From positions 124,001 through 188,000 of the forward strand of contig NZ_POJD01000142.1 in the NCBI RefSeq assembly GCF_002960445.1: 64,000 nt of DNA. Reading direction: 5' to 3'. The translations under genes and the position numbers were made by a program. Shown here one piece after another: positions 34,762 through 44,022 of the stretch. The DNA comes from Streptococcus suis (GTDB lineage Bacteria; Bacillota; Bacilli; Lactobacillales; Streptococcaceae). The stretch's first letter is position 1; the number at the start of each line of letters is the position of its first letter. The notes below the pieces were generated by a model, which was given only the letters and a program-made list of their open reading frames with translations, did not search any database and was not told the origin of the DNA.

Positions 34762-36336
34762 TTATTTTCTCTTCTTTTTGGCTTTCTTGATTTTATTGGC
34801 TTGGCGTTTCATGGATTGTTTCATAGCAAACTCACCAATTTTACCTTTCAGACCGCCTCCAAACATTTGAGACATGTCTGGCATACCAGCCCCTCCCATT
34901 AGTTGGCTCATATCAGGCATTCCTGCACCGCCCATCATGTCTTCAAGAGCAGACATATCCATGCTGTTCATATTTGGCATATTTTTAGGAAGATTATTTG
35001 GGTTAATACCCATTTGCTTCATCATCTTGCTCATATCACCAGACATGACGCCTTGCATCATGGTTTTGGCTTGGTTGAAATCCTTGATAAATTTATTGAC
35101 TTCGACAAAGCTATTTCCAGAACCGTTAGCAATACGACGACGACGGCTAGGTGTTAACAAGTCAGGATTTTCACGTTCTGCTGGTGTCATAGAGGATACA
35201 ATTGCTCGTTTTCGTGCAATTTCTCGCTCGTCAACCTTTAAGTTGGCAAGGGCTGGGTTACCAGCCATACCTGGAATCATCTTCAGCAGGTCTTCCATTG
35301 GTCCCATATTTTGAACTTGGTCCAGCTGGTCGATGAAATCGTTGAAATCAAAGGTATTCTCTCGCATTTTCTCAGCGAGTTCCAGTGATTTCTTCTCATC
35401 GTATTCTTTGCTGGCTTTTTCAATCAAGGTCAGCATGTCACCCATACCTAAGATACGAGAAGACATACGGTCTGGGTGGAAGGTTTCGATGTCGGTGATT
35501 TTTTCACCAGTACCGGTGAATTTGATTGGCTGACCAGTAATGTAACGGACAGACAAGGCTGCACCACCACGTGTATCACCGTCAATCTTAGTCAAAATCA
35601 CACCAGTAATAGCCAATTGTTCATTGAATTCACGCGCAACGTTGGCAGCTTCCTGACCAATCATGGCATCGACAACCAAGAGAATTTCATTTGGTTGAGC
35701 AAAGTCTTTGATTTCTCTCAATTCGGCCATAAGAGCTTGGTCAATCTGCAAACGACCGGCCGTATCAATCAAGACATAGTCATTATGATTGGCTTTGGCT
35801 TGCTCCAAACCTTGACGAACGATTTCCAGCGCAGGGACCTGATTGCCTAGCTCAAATACAGGTACATCAATTTGTTGACCAAGGGTCTTCAACTGGTCAA
35901 TGGCAGCTGGACGGTAAATATCCGCAGCAATCAAGAGAGGACGAGCATTCTCTTCCTGCTTGAGTTTGTTGGCCAGCTTACCAGTAAAGGTTGTTTTACC
36001 CGCACCCTGTAAACCAGCCATCATGATGATGGTTGGAATTTTTGGTGACTTGATAATGTCAGACGTTTCGGACCCCAATACAGCTGTCAATTCTTCATCA
36101 ACGATTTTGATAATTTGTTGAGCGGGGTTCAGGGTTTCAATGACTTCGTGACCAATGGCACGTTCACGTACTTTTTTAATGAAATCTTTTACAACTGGAA
36201 GAGCAACGTCGGCTTCTAGTAAGGCCAGACGGATTTCCTTGGTTGCTTCTTGGATATCACTCTCAGAAATTTTCCCCTTACGACGTAGGTTTTTAAAAAC
36301 ACTCTGCAATCGTTCTGTTAAGCTTTCAAAAGCCAT
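34762..36336 (-). CDS. ffh: Signal recognition particle GTPase
   Basis: 524 residues. N-terminal NG domain with P-loop GLQGAGKTTF, LIAADIYRPAAIDQL, LIDTAGR, DAMIGQEA and TKIDGDTRGGAALS; C-terminal methionine-rich M domain binds the SRP RNA and signal peptides. The tail contains two near-repeats GGAGMPDMSQ and a lysine-rich end. It targets ribosomes making membrane proteins to FtsY. Coupled to ylxM 12 nt upstream. Confidence 0.97.
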   Translation of the reverse strand: MAFESLTERLQSVFKNLRRKGKISESDIQEATKEIRLALLEADVALPVVKDFIKKVRERAIGHEVIETLNPAQQIIKIVDEELTAVLGSETSDIIKSPKIPTIIMMAGLQGAGKTTFTGKLANKLKQEENARPLLIAADIYRPAAIDQLKTLGQQIDVPVFELGNQVPALEIVRQGLEQAKANHNDYVLIDTAGRLQIDQALMAELREIKDFAQPNEILLVVDAMIGQEAANVAREFNEQLAITGVILTKIDGDTRGGAALSVRYITGQPIKFTGTGEKITDIETFHPDRMSSRILGMGDMLTLIEKASKEYDEKKSLELAEKMRENTFDFNDFIDQLDQVQNMGPMEDLLKMIPGMAGNPALANLKVDEREIARKRAIVSSMTPAERENPDLLTPSRRRRIANGSGNSFVEVNKFIKDFNQAKTMMQGVMSGDMSKMMKQMGINPNNLPKNMPNMNSMDMSALEDMMGGAGMPDMSQLMGGAGMPDMSQMFGGGLKGKIGEFAMKQSMKRQANKIKKAKKKRK

Positions 36337-36348
36337 ATACTTCTCCTC

Positions 36349-36681
36349 TTACTCTCTATTATCAATGCTGGTTAAAATGGCGATTTGCTCCTTCAAATAA
36401 GCATCTTCTGGATACTTAGTGAGTATTTCATCGAAAATCTGACTACGCACTACATAGTCAGAATACATATGCAGCTTCATCTCATAATCTTCCAGCAATT
36501 TTTCTGTTCGTTTAATGTTATCATAGACCGCCTGACGGCTAACTTGAAATTCCTCAGCAATCTCAGCCAAGCTATAATCATCTGCATAATACAGCTCAAT
36601 GTAGTTCATTTGCTTATCTGTCAGCAAGGCTGCATAGAATTCAAACAAGGCGTTCATTCGGTTGGTTTTTTCAATTTCCAT
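36349..36681 (-). CDS. ylxM: YlxM-family putative DNA-binding protein
   Basis: 110 residues, the regular length. It has a sigma70-region-4-like helix-turn-helix ([20 protein letters not shown], then [12 protein letters not shown]). YlxM is nearly always encoded before ffh and modulates SRP GTPase or DNA binding; the precise role is debated. The ylxM-ffh-satD operon is the streptococcal sat arrangement in shortened form. Confidence 0.95.
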   Translation of the reverse strand: MEIEKTNRMNALFEFYAALLTDKQMNYIELYYADDYSLAEIAEEFQVSRQAVYDNIKRTEKLLEDYEMKLHMYSDYVVRSQIFDEILTKYPEDAYLKEQIAILTSIDNRE

Positions 36682-36798
36682 AAGGTTTATTATATCAAAA
36701 ATTCCGTCTTAAATAAATAGAAACATCTGCTTCCGTACCTAGAAAACAGATGTAGTTTACATAATTTATATTACGTCATACAATCGAGCATAGAGCTA

Positions 36799-37497
36799 CT
36801 AATTATTCTCCAGATAAAACTCGAACCGTTCACCAACATACTGGCTATTGACATACTCAAAGGCTTGACCGTCTTCCAGATAAGAAACCTGTCTTAAAGC
36901 TAGAATAGCTTGATTTTTCGAAATTTCTAAATATTTGGCAACCTTCTCATTAGCCAATCTGGCAAAAATGGTTTGTTTACTTGTTCCGATCCGATAGCCA
37001 TTATCAATAAGGGTTTTGAAGAAATGGTTGGTCACATCTTCCTTGGGAACGTTTTTAATCAAGCGTTCCGGAATGCTGGCTACCTCATATACAACAGGGA
37101 CATTATCAGCATAGCGAACCCGCTCCATCCGAATAACGTATTCCCCCTTACCTAAAGCAAGCTGTTCAACTTCTTTCTCATTTGGTTTGGTACGAGTATA
37201 AGACAACAACTGACTGCTCGGCATTTTCCCTTGGAGTTGTACCAATTCAGTAAAAGAGGTTGTTCCACGCATCTTTTCTTGGACCCGAGTGCTTGCCACA
37301 TAGGTTCCTGAACCCACCTTACGTTGAAGTACCCCTTCTTCGACCAGCAGGGTAATGCCCTGGCGCAAGGTCATACGCGAAACGCCAAACTCATCAGCCA
37401 AATCGCGTTCACTGGGTAAGCGTTGTCCAACTGCCCAAACTCCCTTGTCAATCTGTTCTTTTAATTTATCATGAATGGTAATATATGCTGCTTTCAT
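36799..37497 (-). CDS. GntR-family transcriptional regulator with UTRA domain
   Basis: 232 residues. N-terminal winged helix (WAVGQRLPSERDLADEFGVS, MTLRQGITLLVEEGVLQRKV) and C-terminal UTRA ligand domain (RMERVRYADNVPVVYEVASI, DGQAFEYVNSQYVGERFEFY). ATG 37497 begins MKAAYITIHDKLKEQI, preceded by AGAAAGGC; the longer frame to 37587 lacks support. Divergent from guaA, as in other streptococci. UTRA regulators bind sugar phosphates or similar; the ligand here is unknown. Confidence 0.88.
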   Translation of the reverse strand: MKAAYITIHDKLKEQIDKGVWAVGQRLPSERDLADEFGVSRMTLRQGITLLVEEGVLQRKVGSGTYVASTRVQEKMRGTTSFTELVQLQGKMPSSQLLSYTRTKPNEKEVEQLALGKGEYVIRMERVRYADNVPVVYEVASIPERLIKNVPKEDVTNHFFKTLIDNGYRIGTSKQTIFARLANEKVAKYLEISKNQAILALRQVSYLEDGQAFEYVNSQYVGERFEFYLENN

Positions 37498-37632
37498 CTG
37501 ACTAGCCTTTCTTACTCCTAGTTTATCAAAATATCCGAAATTTGACCAATCTAGACCGATTTTTATCTGCAAAAACTTTCTAGACAAACAATCATCTGAA
37601 TTTCCCTATAACAAAATCAGTAAAAAACAGAA

Positions 37633-37719
37633 AAAAACGAACGCTGTTTTTTCAAAAATCCGCCATAGTTTGCAAAACAGATATTTAACAAATATAGTTT
37701 GGAAAATGTTCGTTTTTAT
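37633..37719. promoter_or_regulatory. Two PurBox-like sites upstream of guaA
   Basis: AAAAACGAACGCT (37633-37645, + strand) and the reverse-oriented AAAATGTTCGTTTTTAT (37703-37719) share the CGAAC core of the PurR box known in lactococci and streptococci. The second abuts a -10-like ATAAAAT at 37721. PurR activates purine genes when PRPP is high. No guanine riboswitch aptamer was recognised. Confidence 0.45.
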
Positions 37720-37770
37720 GATAAAATAAGTAACAGTATTTGAATTATTTTCAAAACGAAAGGGAAAAAC

Positions 37771-39321
37771 ATGACAAAACAAGATGTCCAAAAAATTATT
37801 GTATTGGATTATGGTAGCCAGTACAATCAGCTCATCTCACGTCGCATTCGTGAGTTTGGTGTCTTTTCTGAATTGAAAAATCACAAGATTACTGCTGAAG
37901 AAGTTCGTGCCATCAATCCGATTGGTATCGTTCTCTCTGGTGGTCCAAACTCTGTCTACGCTGAAAATGCCTTTGATATTGACCCAGAAATCTTTGAATT
38001 AGGAATTCCTGTCTTGGGAATTTGCTATGGTATGCAGTTGATTACGCATAAATTGGGTGGTAAGGTACTGCCTGCTGGCGAGGCTGGAAACCGTGAATAT
38101 GGTCAATCAAACTTGCAATTGAAAGCTGAATCAGCCTTATTTACAAACACACCTGAAGAGCAATTGGTTCTGATGAGTCATGGTGATGCCGTAACGGAAA
38201 TCCCAGAAGGTTTCCACTTGGTTGGTCTATCCGCTGACTGTCCTTTTGCTGCTATTGAAAACACTGAACGCCGTATCTACGGTATCCAGTTCCACCCAGA
38301 AGTTCGTCATTCGGTATATGGCAATGACATTTTGAAAAACTTTGCTTTTGGTATCTGTGGAGCTAAGGGCGACTGGACCATGGAAAACTTCATTGAAACT
38401 GAAATCGAAAAAATCCGCCAAACAGTTGGCGACAAGAAAGTCTTGCTTGGTTTGTCAGGCGGTGTAGATTCATCAGTTGTTGGTGTCCTTCTTCAACGTG
38501 CTATCGGCGATCAATTGACCTGTATCTTCGTTGACCACGGTCTTCTACGTAAGAATGAAGGCGATCAAGTTATGGAGATGTTGGGCGGCAAGTTCGGCCT
38601 CAATATCATTCGCGTTGATGCAGCTAAGCGTTTCTTAGACCTACTTGCTGGCGTATCTGACCCTGAAAAGAAACGTAAAATCATCGGTAATGAATTTGTT
38701 TACGTCTTCGACGATGAAGCGAGCAAGTTGACGGATGTTGAATTCCTAGCTCAAGGAACGCTTTATACTGATATCATCGAGTCTGGTACCGACACGGCTG
38801 AGACCATCAAATCTCACCACAACGTTGGCGGTCTTCCTGAAGATATGCAGTTTAAGTTGATTGAACCGCTCAACACTCTCTTCAAAGATGAGGTACGCGC
38901 TTTGGGTACTGCTCTTGGGATGCCTGAGGAAGTTGTATGGCGTCAGCCATTCCCAGGACCAGGTCTTGCTATTCGTGTCATGGGTGAAATCACAGAAGAA
39001 AAACTCCAAACTGTTCGTGAATCTGACGCTATCTTGCGTGAGGAAATTGCAAAAGCAGGTCTTGACCGCGATGTGTGGCAATATTTCACGGTAAATACTG
39101 GCGTTCGCTCCGTAGGTGTCATGGGTGACGGTCGGACCTACGACTACACAATCGCTATCCGTGCTATCACTTCTGTCGATGGAATGACTGCTGATTTCGC
39201 AAAACTACCATGGGAAGTCCTTCAGAAAATCTCAGTCCGCATCGTAAACGAAGTTGACCACGTTAACCGCATCGTCTATGATATCACAAGCAAACCACCA
39301 GCAACAGTTGAGTGGGAGTGA
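37771..39321 (+). CDS. guaA: GMP synthase (glutamine-hydrolysing)
   Basis: 516 residues. Converts XMP to GMP. Class I glutamine amidotransferase domain with [15 protein letters not shown] and [10 protein letters not shown]; then the ATP pyrophosphatase domain with the P-loop [14 protein letters not shown] and a C-terminal dimerisation domain ending [20 protein letters not shown] precedes the ATG. It runs against the prevailing strand on this side of the terminus. Confidence 0.98.
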   Translation: MTKQDVQKIIVLDYGSQYNQLISRRIREFGVFSELKNHKITAEEVRAINPIGIVLSGGPNSVYAENAFDIDPEIFELGIPVLGICYGMQLITHKLGGKVLPAGEAGNREYGQSNLQLKAESALFTNTPEEQLVLMSHGDAVTEIPEGFHLVGLSADCPFAAIENTERRIYGIQFHPEVRHSVYGNDILKNFAFGICGAKGDWTMENFIETEIEKIRQTVGDKKVLLGLSGGVDSSVVGVLLQRAIGDQLTCIFVDHGLLRKNEGDQVMEMLGGKFGLNIIRVDAAKRFLDLLAGVSDPEKKRKIIGNEFVYVFDDEASKLTDVEFLAQGTLYTDIIESGTDTAETIKSHHNVGGLPEDMQFKLIEPLNTLFKDEVRALGTALGMPEEVVWRQPFPGPGLAIRVMGEITEEKLQTVRESDAILREEIAKAGLDRDVWQYFTVNTGVRSVGVMGDGRTYDYTIAIRAITSVDGMTADFAKLPWEVLQKISVRIVNEVDHVNRIVYDITSKPPATVEWE

Positions 39322-39481
39322 TAGAGCCTGGGGATAGGCTCTATCAGCCAGTCCATCAAGACTGTTTTACTCGGCGCATGAAAACAAGAGAGCGTCGCTA
39401 GTCTGGGGATAGACTAATTTACCCAGCGCTATAGAAGAAAGAATAACTACAACCCGTAGAAAGCTAATTTCTACGGGTTTA
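39322..39481 (+). repeat. Hairpin-rich trailer and terminator after guaA
   Basis: Two hairpins with the same GGGG loop (ATAGAGCCT-GGGG-ATAGGCTCTAT at 39323-39346 and TAGTCT-GGGG-ATAGACTA at 39399-39416) are followed by a strong terminator AACCCGTAGAAA/TTTCTACGGGTTT near 39451-39480. The first hairpin begins at the guaA stop codon. Confidence 0.7.
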
Positions 39482-39531
39482 TTGTAACTAAATTTCCCCT
39501 ATTTCTACTTGCTTCAATCATTATTATTTGA

Positions 39532-39795
39532 AACTATAGATACATAGAAAAAGGCAATTATTATACATTCGTACTGTATTTATTGTCCAATGTAATAGCT
39601 AGACCAGACTTTGTCGCCTATGATCATCTCTATCAAAACAATCTTAGCTTACGACTGATGAAGTCAGTCTTTGGCATTCTCTTGGTCTGCTACACGGTCA
39701 AAAATCCAGAAGAGTATGAAAAGAACAGATCCATGTTTGACCTGCAAATCTTTGAAGGGTTTGAACCCAATGCACTGAGCAAGAGTCAGAAATAA
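39532..39795 (+). pseudogene. C-terminal remnant of a glycerophosphodiester phosphodiesterase
   Basis: The frame is open from 39532 without a good start and ends at TAA 39793-39795. The sequence (LSNVIARPDFVAYDH, VFGILLVCYTVKNPEEYEKN, LQIFEGFEPNAL) resembles the last part of GDPD barrels: FVAYD, then a strand with WTV/YTV, then IFEG. The catalytic N-terminal part with HRG is missing, so the fragment cannot be active. Confidence 0.55.
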
Positions 39796-39906
39796 TCTAC
39801 TGTCCATCCCTACTCTCCTTTCGTTGGGATGGACTTTACAGCTTTTTTGTTTAACGAATTAAACTTTTGTCTGGATTTGAAATATTTTTTTTGCTATACT
39901 AATCAT

Positions 39907-40764
39907 ATGAAAACTATGACACTTGGAAAATTGCTCGCATTACCCCATTTTCATCATTTTTATAACCTGCCTATTAGTGAAAATTGGGAAGGTCCTGAAA
40001 ATTATATAGTTGTTTTTGAACAGAATGGTCAAGCTGTATTTGTTGATTTGAATAGTGAAGTTGGTCACACTCACGAGGCACGTTTTGCTAGTCATTTTCA
40101 TAAAGACAATCTTTTGGTTGGTTTGGGGGCTGTTCCTGTCAGCACCTGGCCTACTTGCCAAATCCTTACCATAGAGAAAAATAGCAATCAGAGGGGGATT
40201 GCCCTTGCTAACTTAGTTGAACATTACGGACACCTATCTGTTTTTAAGGAAATAGCAGAGCAGTATCGACTACGTGAACGTTCAACGATTTATGACCCCT
40301 ACCGCTATTCCTATACCGTTGATGAGAAGAAAATTGACAAGACCAGTCAATTAAATCTGGTACCCCGTAAAGAATACGAAAAAATTAGAGATTTTCATCC
40401 ATTTTTACAGACAAATAGAGGAAATGTCTATGCTGTACCTTGTTACTACAAGGACAATAAAAGAAATCGAGAAACAAAAATCTATATCATGGGCTGGTAT
40501 TTTTACGAGAAACAGTTAAAAATATCCTGGAAACCATCTCATTCCAGAAAAAGTCGATGGCGTTCCTCAATAGTTTCGGTAGATAAGCTGTCTGAACGCT
40601 ACTTTTTCCAAGGAGAACTTTATAAGAAAGGCTCCTTTCCCATTTTCTTGGATAATCTCATCATACAAAACAAAAGCTACCAAAAACGGTTAGACACAGA
40701 ATTCGCCGCCTTCCTCAGTATCATAGAAAAACAAAAGCAAGAAGCCAAATTGCGCATAAAATAA
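39907..40764 (+). CDS. Conserved hypothetical protein, predicted leaderless transcript
   Basis: 285 residues, soluble, basic C-terminus. The opening MTLGKLLALPHFHHFYNLPI follows MKT. Motifs such as EHYGHLSVFKEIAEQYR and the aromatic tail region KIYIMGWYFYEKQLKISWKP are not ones I can assign. TGCTATACT ends at 39900, six bases before ATG 39907, so transcription should begin at or next to the A of the start codon. No ribosome binding site is present. ATG 39916 is an alternative, but that would have only a 9-nt leader and also lacks one. Confidence 0.7.
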   Translation: MKTMTLGKLLALPHFHHFYNLPISENWEGPENYIVVFEQNGQAVFVDLNSEVGHTHEARFASHFHKDNLLVGLGAVPVSTWPTCQILTIEKNSNQRGIALANLVEHYGHLSVFKEIAEQYRLRERSTIYDPYRYSYTVDEKKIDKTSQLNLVPRKEYEKIRDFHPFLQTNRGNVYAVPCYYKDNKRNRETKIYIMGWYFYEKQLKISWKPSHSRKSRWRSSIVSVDKLSERYFFQGELYKKGSFPIFLDNLIIQNKSYQKRLDTEFAAFLSIIEKQKQEAKLRIK

Positions 40765-40814
40765 GGCTGAGCCTAATGGGCCCAGCCTTATGATGCCAAG
40801 ATATGTACCTATCC

Positions 40815-41597
40815 CTAGGGTTGATAGACAATCTGATAATTAGCATTGACAATCACACCATTTTGATAGACAGAATAGTGAGTGTTGTCATTGCCTTCTA
40901 AGACATTGTATGGAATGGTTTCCGTCCGTGTATAATTCCCTTCTATTACTCGCCAATTATTCTCGCCAAGAATAGAATTAGCATATTCGATGGTCTTTGG
41001 ACCGCTTTCTAGTTGAATACCAGTTTCTGTATTCTTGAGAGGATCTATACCCTCGCTAGACGTATTGCTGACACGGTAAAAGGCATCTACATCCAGTTCT
41101 GCTGCTCCAACCTTTGTCAAAATGCGATCTCGTGTTGTATCCGTCGGATCACTTCCAGCTGAGTAAAGTGATTGGCTAAGTAAGGTATCTTTAGGCAACA
41201 TCATCAAACTCACTTCACCGATATTATTATCAATGTAGCCCGTTTCAAAAATACCATCCGTAATTTTTCCTCGTCCCAACAAATTTTGGCTTTCATCAAC
41301 CAATCCTTTTATATTAAAGACGAGAGTTTCTCCACTGCTATTTTGCCAGGTTCCAATAATGCTATCATAGTTTCCTTGCATTAAAGAATCAATATCCATA
41401 GATAATATTGCATCCATCTCTACTGAAGTAGAGGTTGTGTTATCACTACTAAAAGAACTTGAAGTGCTATTTTCACTACTAGTAGTAGTCGAACTTGTCG
41501 CTGAACTAGAACTTACTTGATTTTTATTTGGACTACAGGCAAAAAGAGTAGTCAGTGTCAGAATGCTTACTAAAATTAATGGGTAGTTCTTTTTCAT
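40815..41597 (-). CDS. Secreted lipoprotein with DUF6287-like domain
   Basis: 260 residues. A signal peptide with a lipobox (ILTLTTLFAC, Cys about residue 21) is followed by a Ser/Thr-rich linker of about 35 residues. SLMQGNYDSIIGTWQNSSGE then resembles the small DUF6287 domain, often found at the N-terminus of streptococcal lipoproteins. The C-terminal part (GPKTIEYANSILGENNWRV, YTRTETIPYN) is a second domain of unknown function. Processed by LspA and anchored to the outer face of the membrane. AGGAGAACAAT precedes the ATG. Confidence 0.75.
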   Translation of the reverse strand: MKKNYPLILVSILTLTTLFACSPNKNQVSSSSATSSTTTSSENSTSSSFSSDNTTSTSVEMDAILSMDIDSLMQGNYDSIIGTWQNSSGETLVFNIKGLVDESQNLLGRGKITDGIFETGYIDNNIGEVSLMMLPKDTLLSQSLYSAGSDPTDTTRDRILTKVGAAELDVDAFYRVSNTSSEGIDPLKNTETGIQLESGPKTIEYANSILGENNWRVIEGNYTRTETIPYNVLEGNDNTHYSVYQNGVIVNANYQIVYQP

Positions 41598-41606
41598 ATT
41601 GTTCTC

Positions 41607-42362
41607 CTATTCTCTATGAATGGTGAAGCCAGTGGCCTGCTTAGTAGCCATAATGGTCATATCTGAAATCTGAACGTGCTGAGGCTGATTGGCTACAAAT
41701 AAGGTACAATTGGCAATATCTTCAGCTTGTAGGGCATCAATCCCTTGATAGACTCCTGCTGCCCTTCCCTTGTCACCATGGAAACGAACCTGACTAAAGT
41801 CAGTTTCAACAATACCAGGTTGCAGAGTTGTGACCTTGATATTTTTATCGATTGTATCAATCCGAATGCCATCTGACAGGACCTTAACAGCTGATTTTGT
41901 AGCAGCATAGACCGCTGCACCAGCATAGGCATAAATCCCAGCAGTAGAGCCAATATTGATAATATGTCCCTCATTATTTTCAACCATTTGAGGTAAAATC
42001 TGGCGTGTAACAGTTAATAAGCCCTTTATATTGGTATCTATCATGGTCATCATATCGGTTAAGTCATAGTCTTGAAATTTATCCAAGCCCAAGGCTAGAC
42101 CTGCATTGTTCACCAAGATATGAACCTGCCCCACTTCTTGCAGTATCTTTTGACAAGAAGCAATAACTTGGTCGTTTTCTCTAACATCAAAAGAGTATAC
42201 GTAAACCTGCACCCCGTATTTTTCTTCAATCTCACATTTTATTTCATTTAATTTATCTTTTCTGCGTCCAGTAATGATGACATTGTCACCATTCTTAGCG
42301 AAAGCGTAGGCGATGGCTTTCCCAATGCCACTGGTTGCACCAGTAACCATACAATTTCTCAT
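41607..42362 (-). CDS. Short-chain dehydrogenase/reductase (YdfG-like)
   Basis: 251 residues. The NAD(P)-binding motif is VTGATSGIGKAIA. NNAG appears in HILVNNAGLALG, catalytic Ser in NIGSTAGIYAYAG, and Tyr-x-x-x-Lys in VYAATKSAV. The closest group I recall is YdfG-like 3-hydroxy acid dehydrogenases. GAGGA overlaps an upstream in-frame ATG (42371), so the ATG at 42362, about 9 nt downstream, is preferred. It lies 9 nt before the lipoprotein gene on the same strand. Confidence 0.88.
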   Translation of the reverse strand: MRNCMVTGATSGIGKAIAYAFAKNGDNVIITGRRKDKLNEIKCEIEEKYGVQVYVYSFDVRENDQVIASCQKILQEVGQVHILVNNAGLALGLDKFQDYDLTDMMTMIDTNIKGLLTVTRQILPQMVENNEGHIINIGSTAGIYAYAGAAVYAATKSAVKVLSDGIRIDTIDKNIKVTTLQPGIVETDFSQVRFHGDKGRAAGVYQGIDALQAEDIANCTLFVANQPQHVQISDMTIMATKQATGFTIHRE

Positions 42363-42447
42363 ATCGATCATTCCTCATTCTGTCTATACAATCATTATAT
42401 CATTTTTTAGTAAGAAAATAAAAACAACCAAGAAATTTTCTCGATTG

Positions 42448-43047
42448 TTAAAAGATGTTCATCAAACGCATCAGGTGCATATTAAAGCGAACCTGTCTGG
42501 CGTAGTAAATATTTCCACCATTTACATAGAGTTTGCCACCGTGGAGGAGGGCAATTGGATGATAATAGGTATAGGTTTCTCCACTTGTATTTCCAAGACT
42601 AGGAGCTACTACTGTTTTTGAATATTCTTCAGCTAGAGCTAGGGTATGCTCGCCGCCGTTTTCAGCCACAAAATCAATATAAGCAGGTCCGAAATTGTAG
42701 GCTTGGACAGCAGTCCAGACCTCAACTCCTTTTTCCTCTGCTAAGCGTAAATTTTCTGATAAATAGACTATTCCTTGGCGGATACTTTCCTTACTATCTG
42801 TAATGGTATTTGTATAGCCTGTTGCAGATTCACTGGACTGCATAACATCTGCTTCTCTCCCCTTGGTTTCTGTGTAAATCATTGCCAAGACAAGTTCTTC
42901 ATTGGCCCTGGTATCGTTCTCTGCTAGAACTTCTTGAACCATAGCCTGGTAGGTCATAACTTGCTTGACATCCTGATAGGTCTGGAAGGTTTTTACTAGT
43001 AGAAAAGCAAGGGCGATAAGGCTAATCGCTCTTATTAGTTTTTTCAT
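42448..43047 (-). CDS. Membrane-anchored lysozyme-like protein (Pmp23-type)
   Basis: 199 residues. A single N-terminal transmembrane helix ([18 protein letters not shown]) precedes an extracellular lysozyme-like domain: [20 protein letters not shown] with the likely catalytic Glu, [21 protein letters not shown] and [17 protein letters not shown]. It matches the pneumococcal Pmp23 muramidase-like group and lies in the same context (next to ndpA-like and glyA genes). It probably cuts peptidoglycan near the division site. It begins one base after the upstream gene. Confidence 0.85.
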   Translation of the reverse strand: MKKLIRAISLIALAFLLVKTFQTYQDVKQVMTYQAMVQEVLAENDTRANEELVLAMIYTETKGREADVMQSSESATGYTNTITDSKESIRQGIVYLSENLRLAEEKGVEVWTAVQAYNFGPAYIDFVAENGGEHTLALAEEYSKTVVAPSLGNTSGETYTYYHPIALLHGGKLYVNGGNIYYARQVRFNMHLMRLMNIF

Positions 43048-44022
43048 TTATTTGCTCTTTATGTCTTCGATATTTTTGATTAGAATGGAATAAGTTCCAT
43101 TATCATTTTGGATAAACTCTACAGATTCAGCGTCTTGATAGACGGCATTAGGAACAATCAACTCAATGCCATTTGAGAGCGAAAGTTTCTGGTTCTCAAA
43201 CTTTTTCAGTTGACGACTGTTGTCAATCTCATCGAAGGAAATCTTATCTGGAATGACTTCTTTTAATTGATCAACAAAATTCAAACGAGCAGTTAGATTG
43301 TTATCAAAAAGCTGGTCTGCTAATTTTTCAGGAGATAGTTCATTGTCCTCTTCCAAATGATTGAAAATAGCAGACTTGACCTTGGACTGAAATTGGAAAT
43401 CTCCTTGGTGAAAATTGTCCGCAATCTTTTGTGCGGTCTGTTCAACTGCTTTGATGGATTTCTTGGCAGAAATGGCTGGCGTGACCTGCAAGAGATTATC
43501 TGAAAAGTAATGAAGAAAGGCTCCATTATGCTTAATTCTCTTTTCAATCAAATAATACTTGCGTGTCTGTAGATTGATGATTAAGGCTTCATCTGGTGTA
43601 GAACCTGCTCCTGGTAGATTGTTTTGAGTGATTTTAAGAGGACTATCACTTTCTGAACCAACGTGGGCCAGGTTTTCACGCAGGGCAATTCTTAGAAAGG
43701 CGAAATGCTCCACACCATTTCTCTCAAACTCAATGAAGATTAAATCATTGGTCTTGAGATTTTCTGAAATGGAAAATTCTTCTTTCCAGAGGCCAGCAAT
43801 CTTGACAGAATTGGTCAGTAAATCCTCTTTTAAGTAATCAAGAAAAGGACTATCTGGCTCAAACTGTCCGGTTTTGGCTTCATCAGAAAACACACGCTCG
43901 ATTTTCTTGCGCAAGTATTCTTCAATTTTGGGGCTGACAGTCAAAAGCTGGTCGGCAAGGACCAGCTCTGTGTCATCAGGACTAAATTGATGTATAATAG
44001 CTTTTTTTACAAATATATCCAT
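43048..44022 (-). CDS. Nucleoid-associated protein, NdpA/YejK-like
   Basis: 324 residues. The N-terminus (KKAIIHQFSPDDTELVLADQ) and the middle (FEFERNG-like IFIEFERNGVEHFAFLRI; DEALIINLQTRKYYLIEKRI) fit the 37-kDa nucleoid-associated protein family. Its function in Gram-positives is unknown. It overlaps the glyA stop by one base and runs directly into the lysozyme gene, so glyA, this gene and the lysozyme form an operon, conserved in pneumococcus. Confidence 0.85.
   Translation of the reverse strand: MDIFVKKAIIHQFSPDDTELVLADQLLTVSPKIEEYLRKKIERVFSDEAKTGQFEPDSPFLDYLKEDLLTNSVKIAGLWKEEFSISENLKTNDLIFIEFERNGVEHFAFLRIALRENLAHVGSESDSPLKITQNNLPGAGSTPDEALIINLQTRKYYLIEKRIKHNGAFLHYFSDNLLQVTPAISAKKSIKAVEQTAQKIADNFHQGDFQFQSKVKSAIFNHLEEDNELSPEKLADQLFDNNLTARLNFVDQLKEVIPDKISFDEIDNSRQLKKFENQKLSLSNGIELIVPNAVYQDAESVEFIQNDNGTYSILIKNIEDIKSK

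Noticed and set aside
37588-37770. Guanine or other riboswitch in the guaA leader
   Set aside because: No purine aptamer junction sequence could be found; only PurBox-like sites and a -10 are visible.
39829-39906. Upstream N-terminal extension of the hypothetical gene at 39907
   Set aside because: The extension spans the promoter (TATACT at 39895-39900) and is not protein-like.
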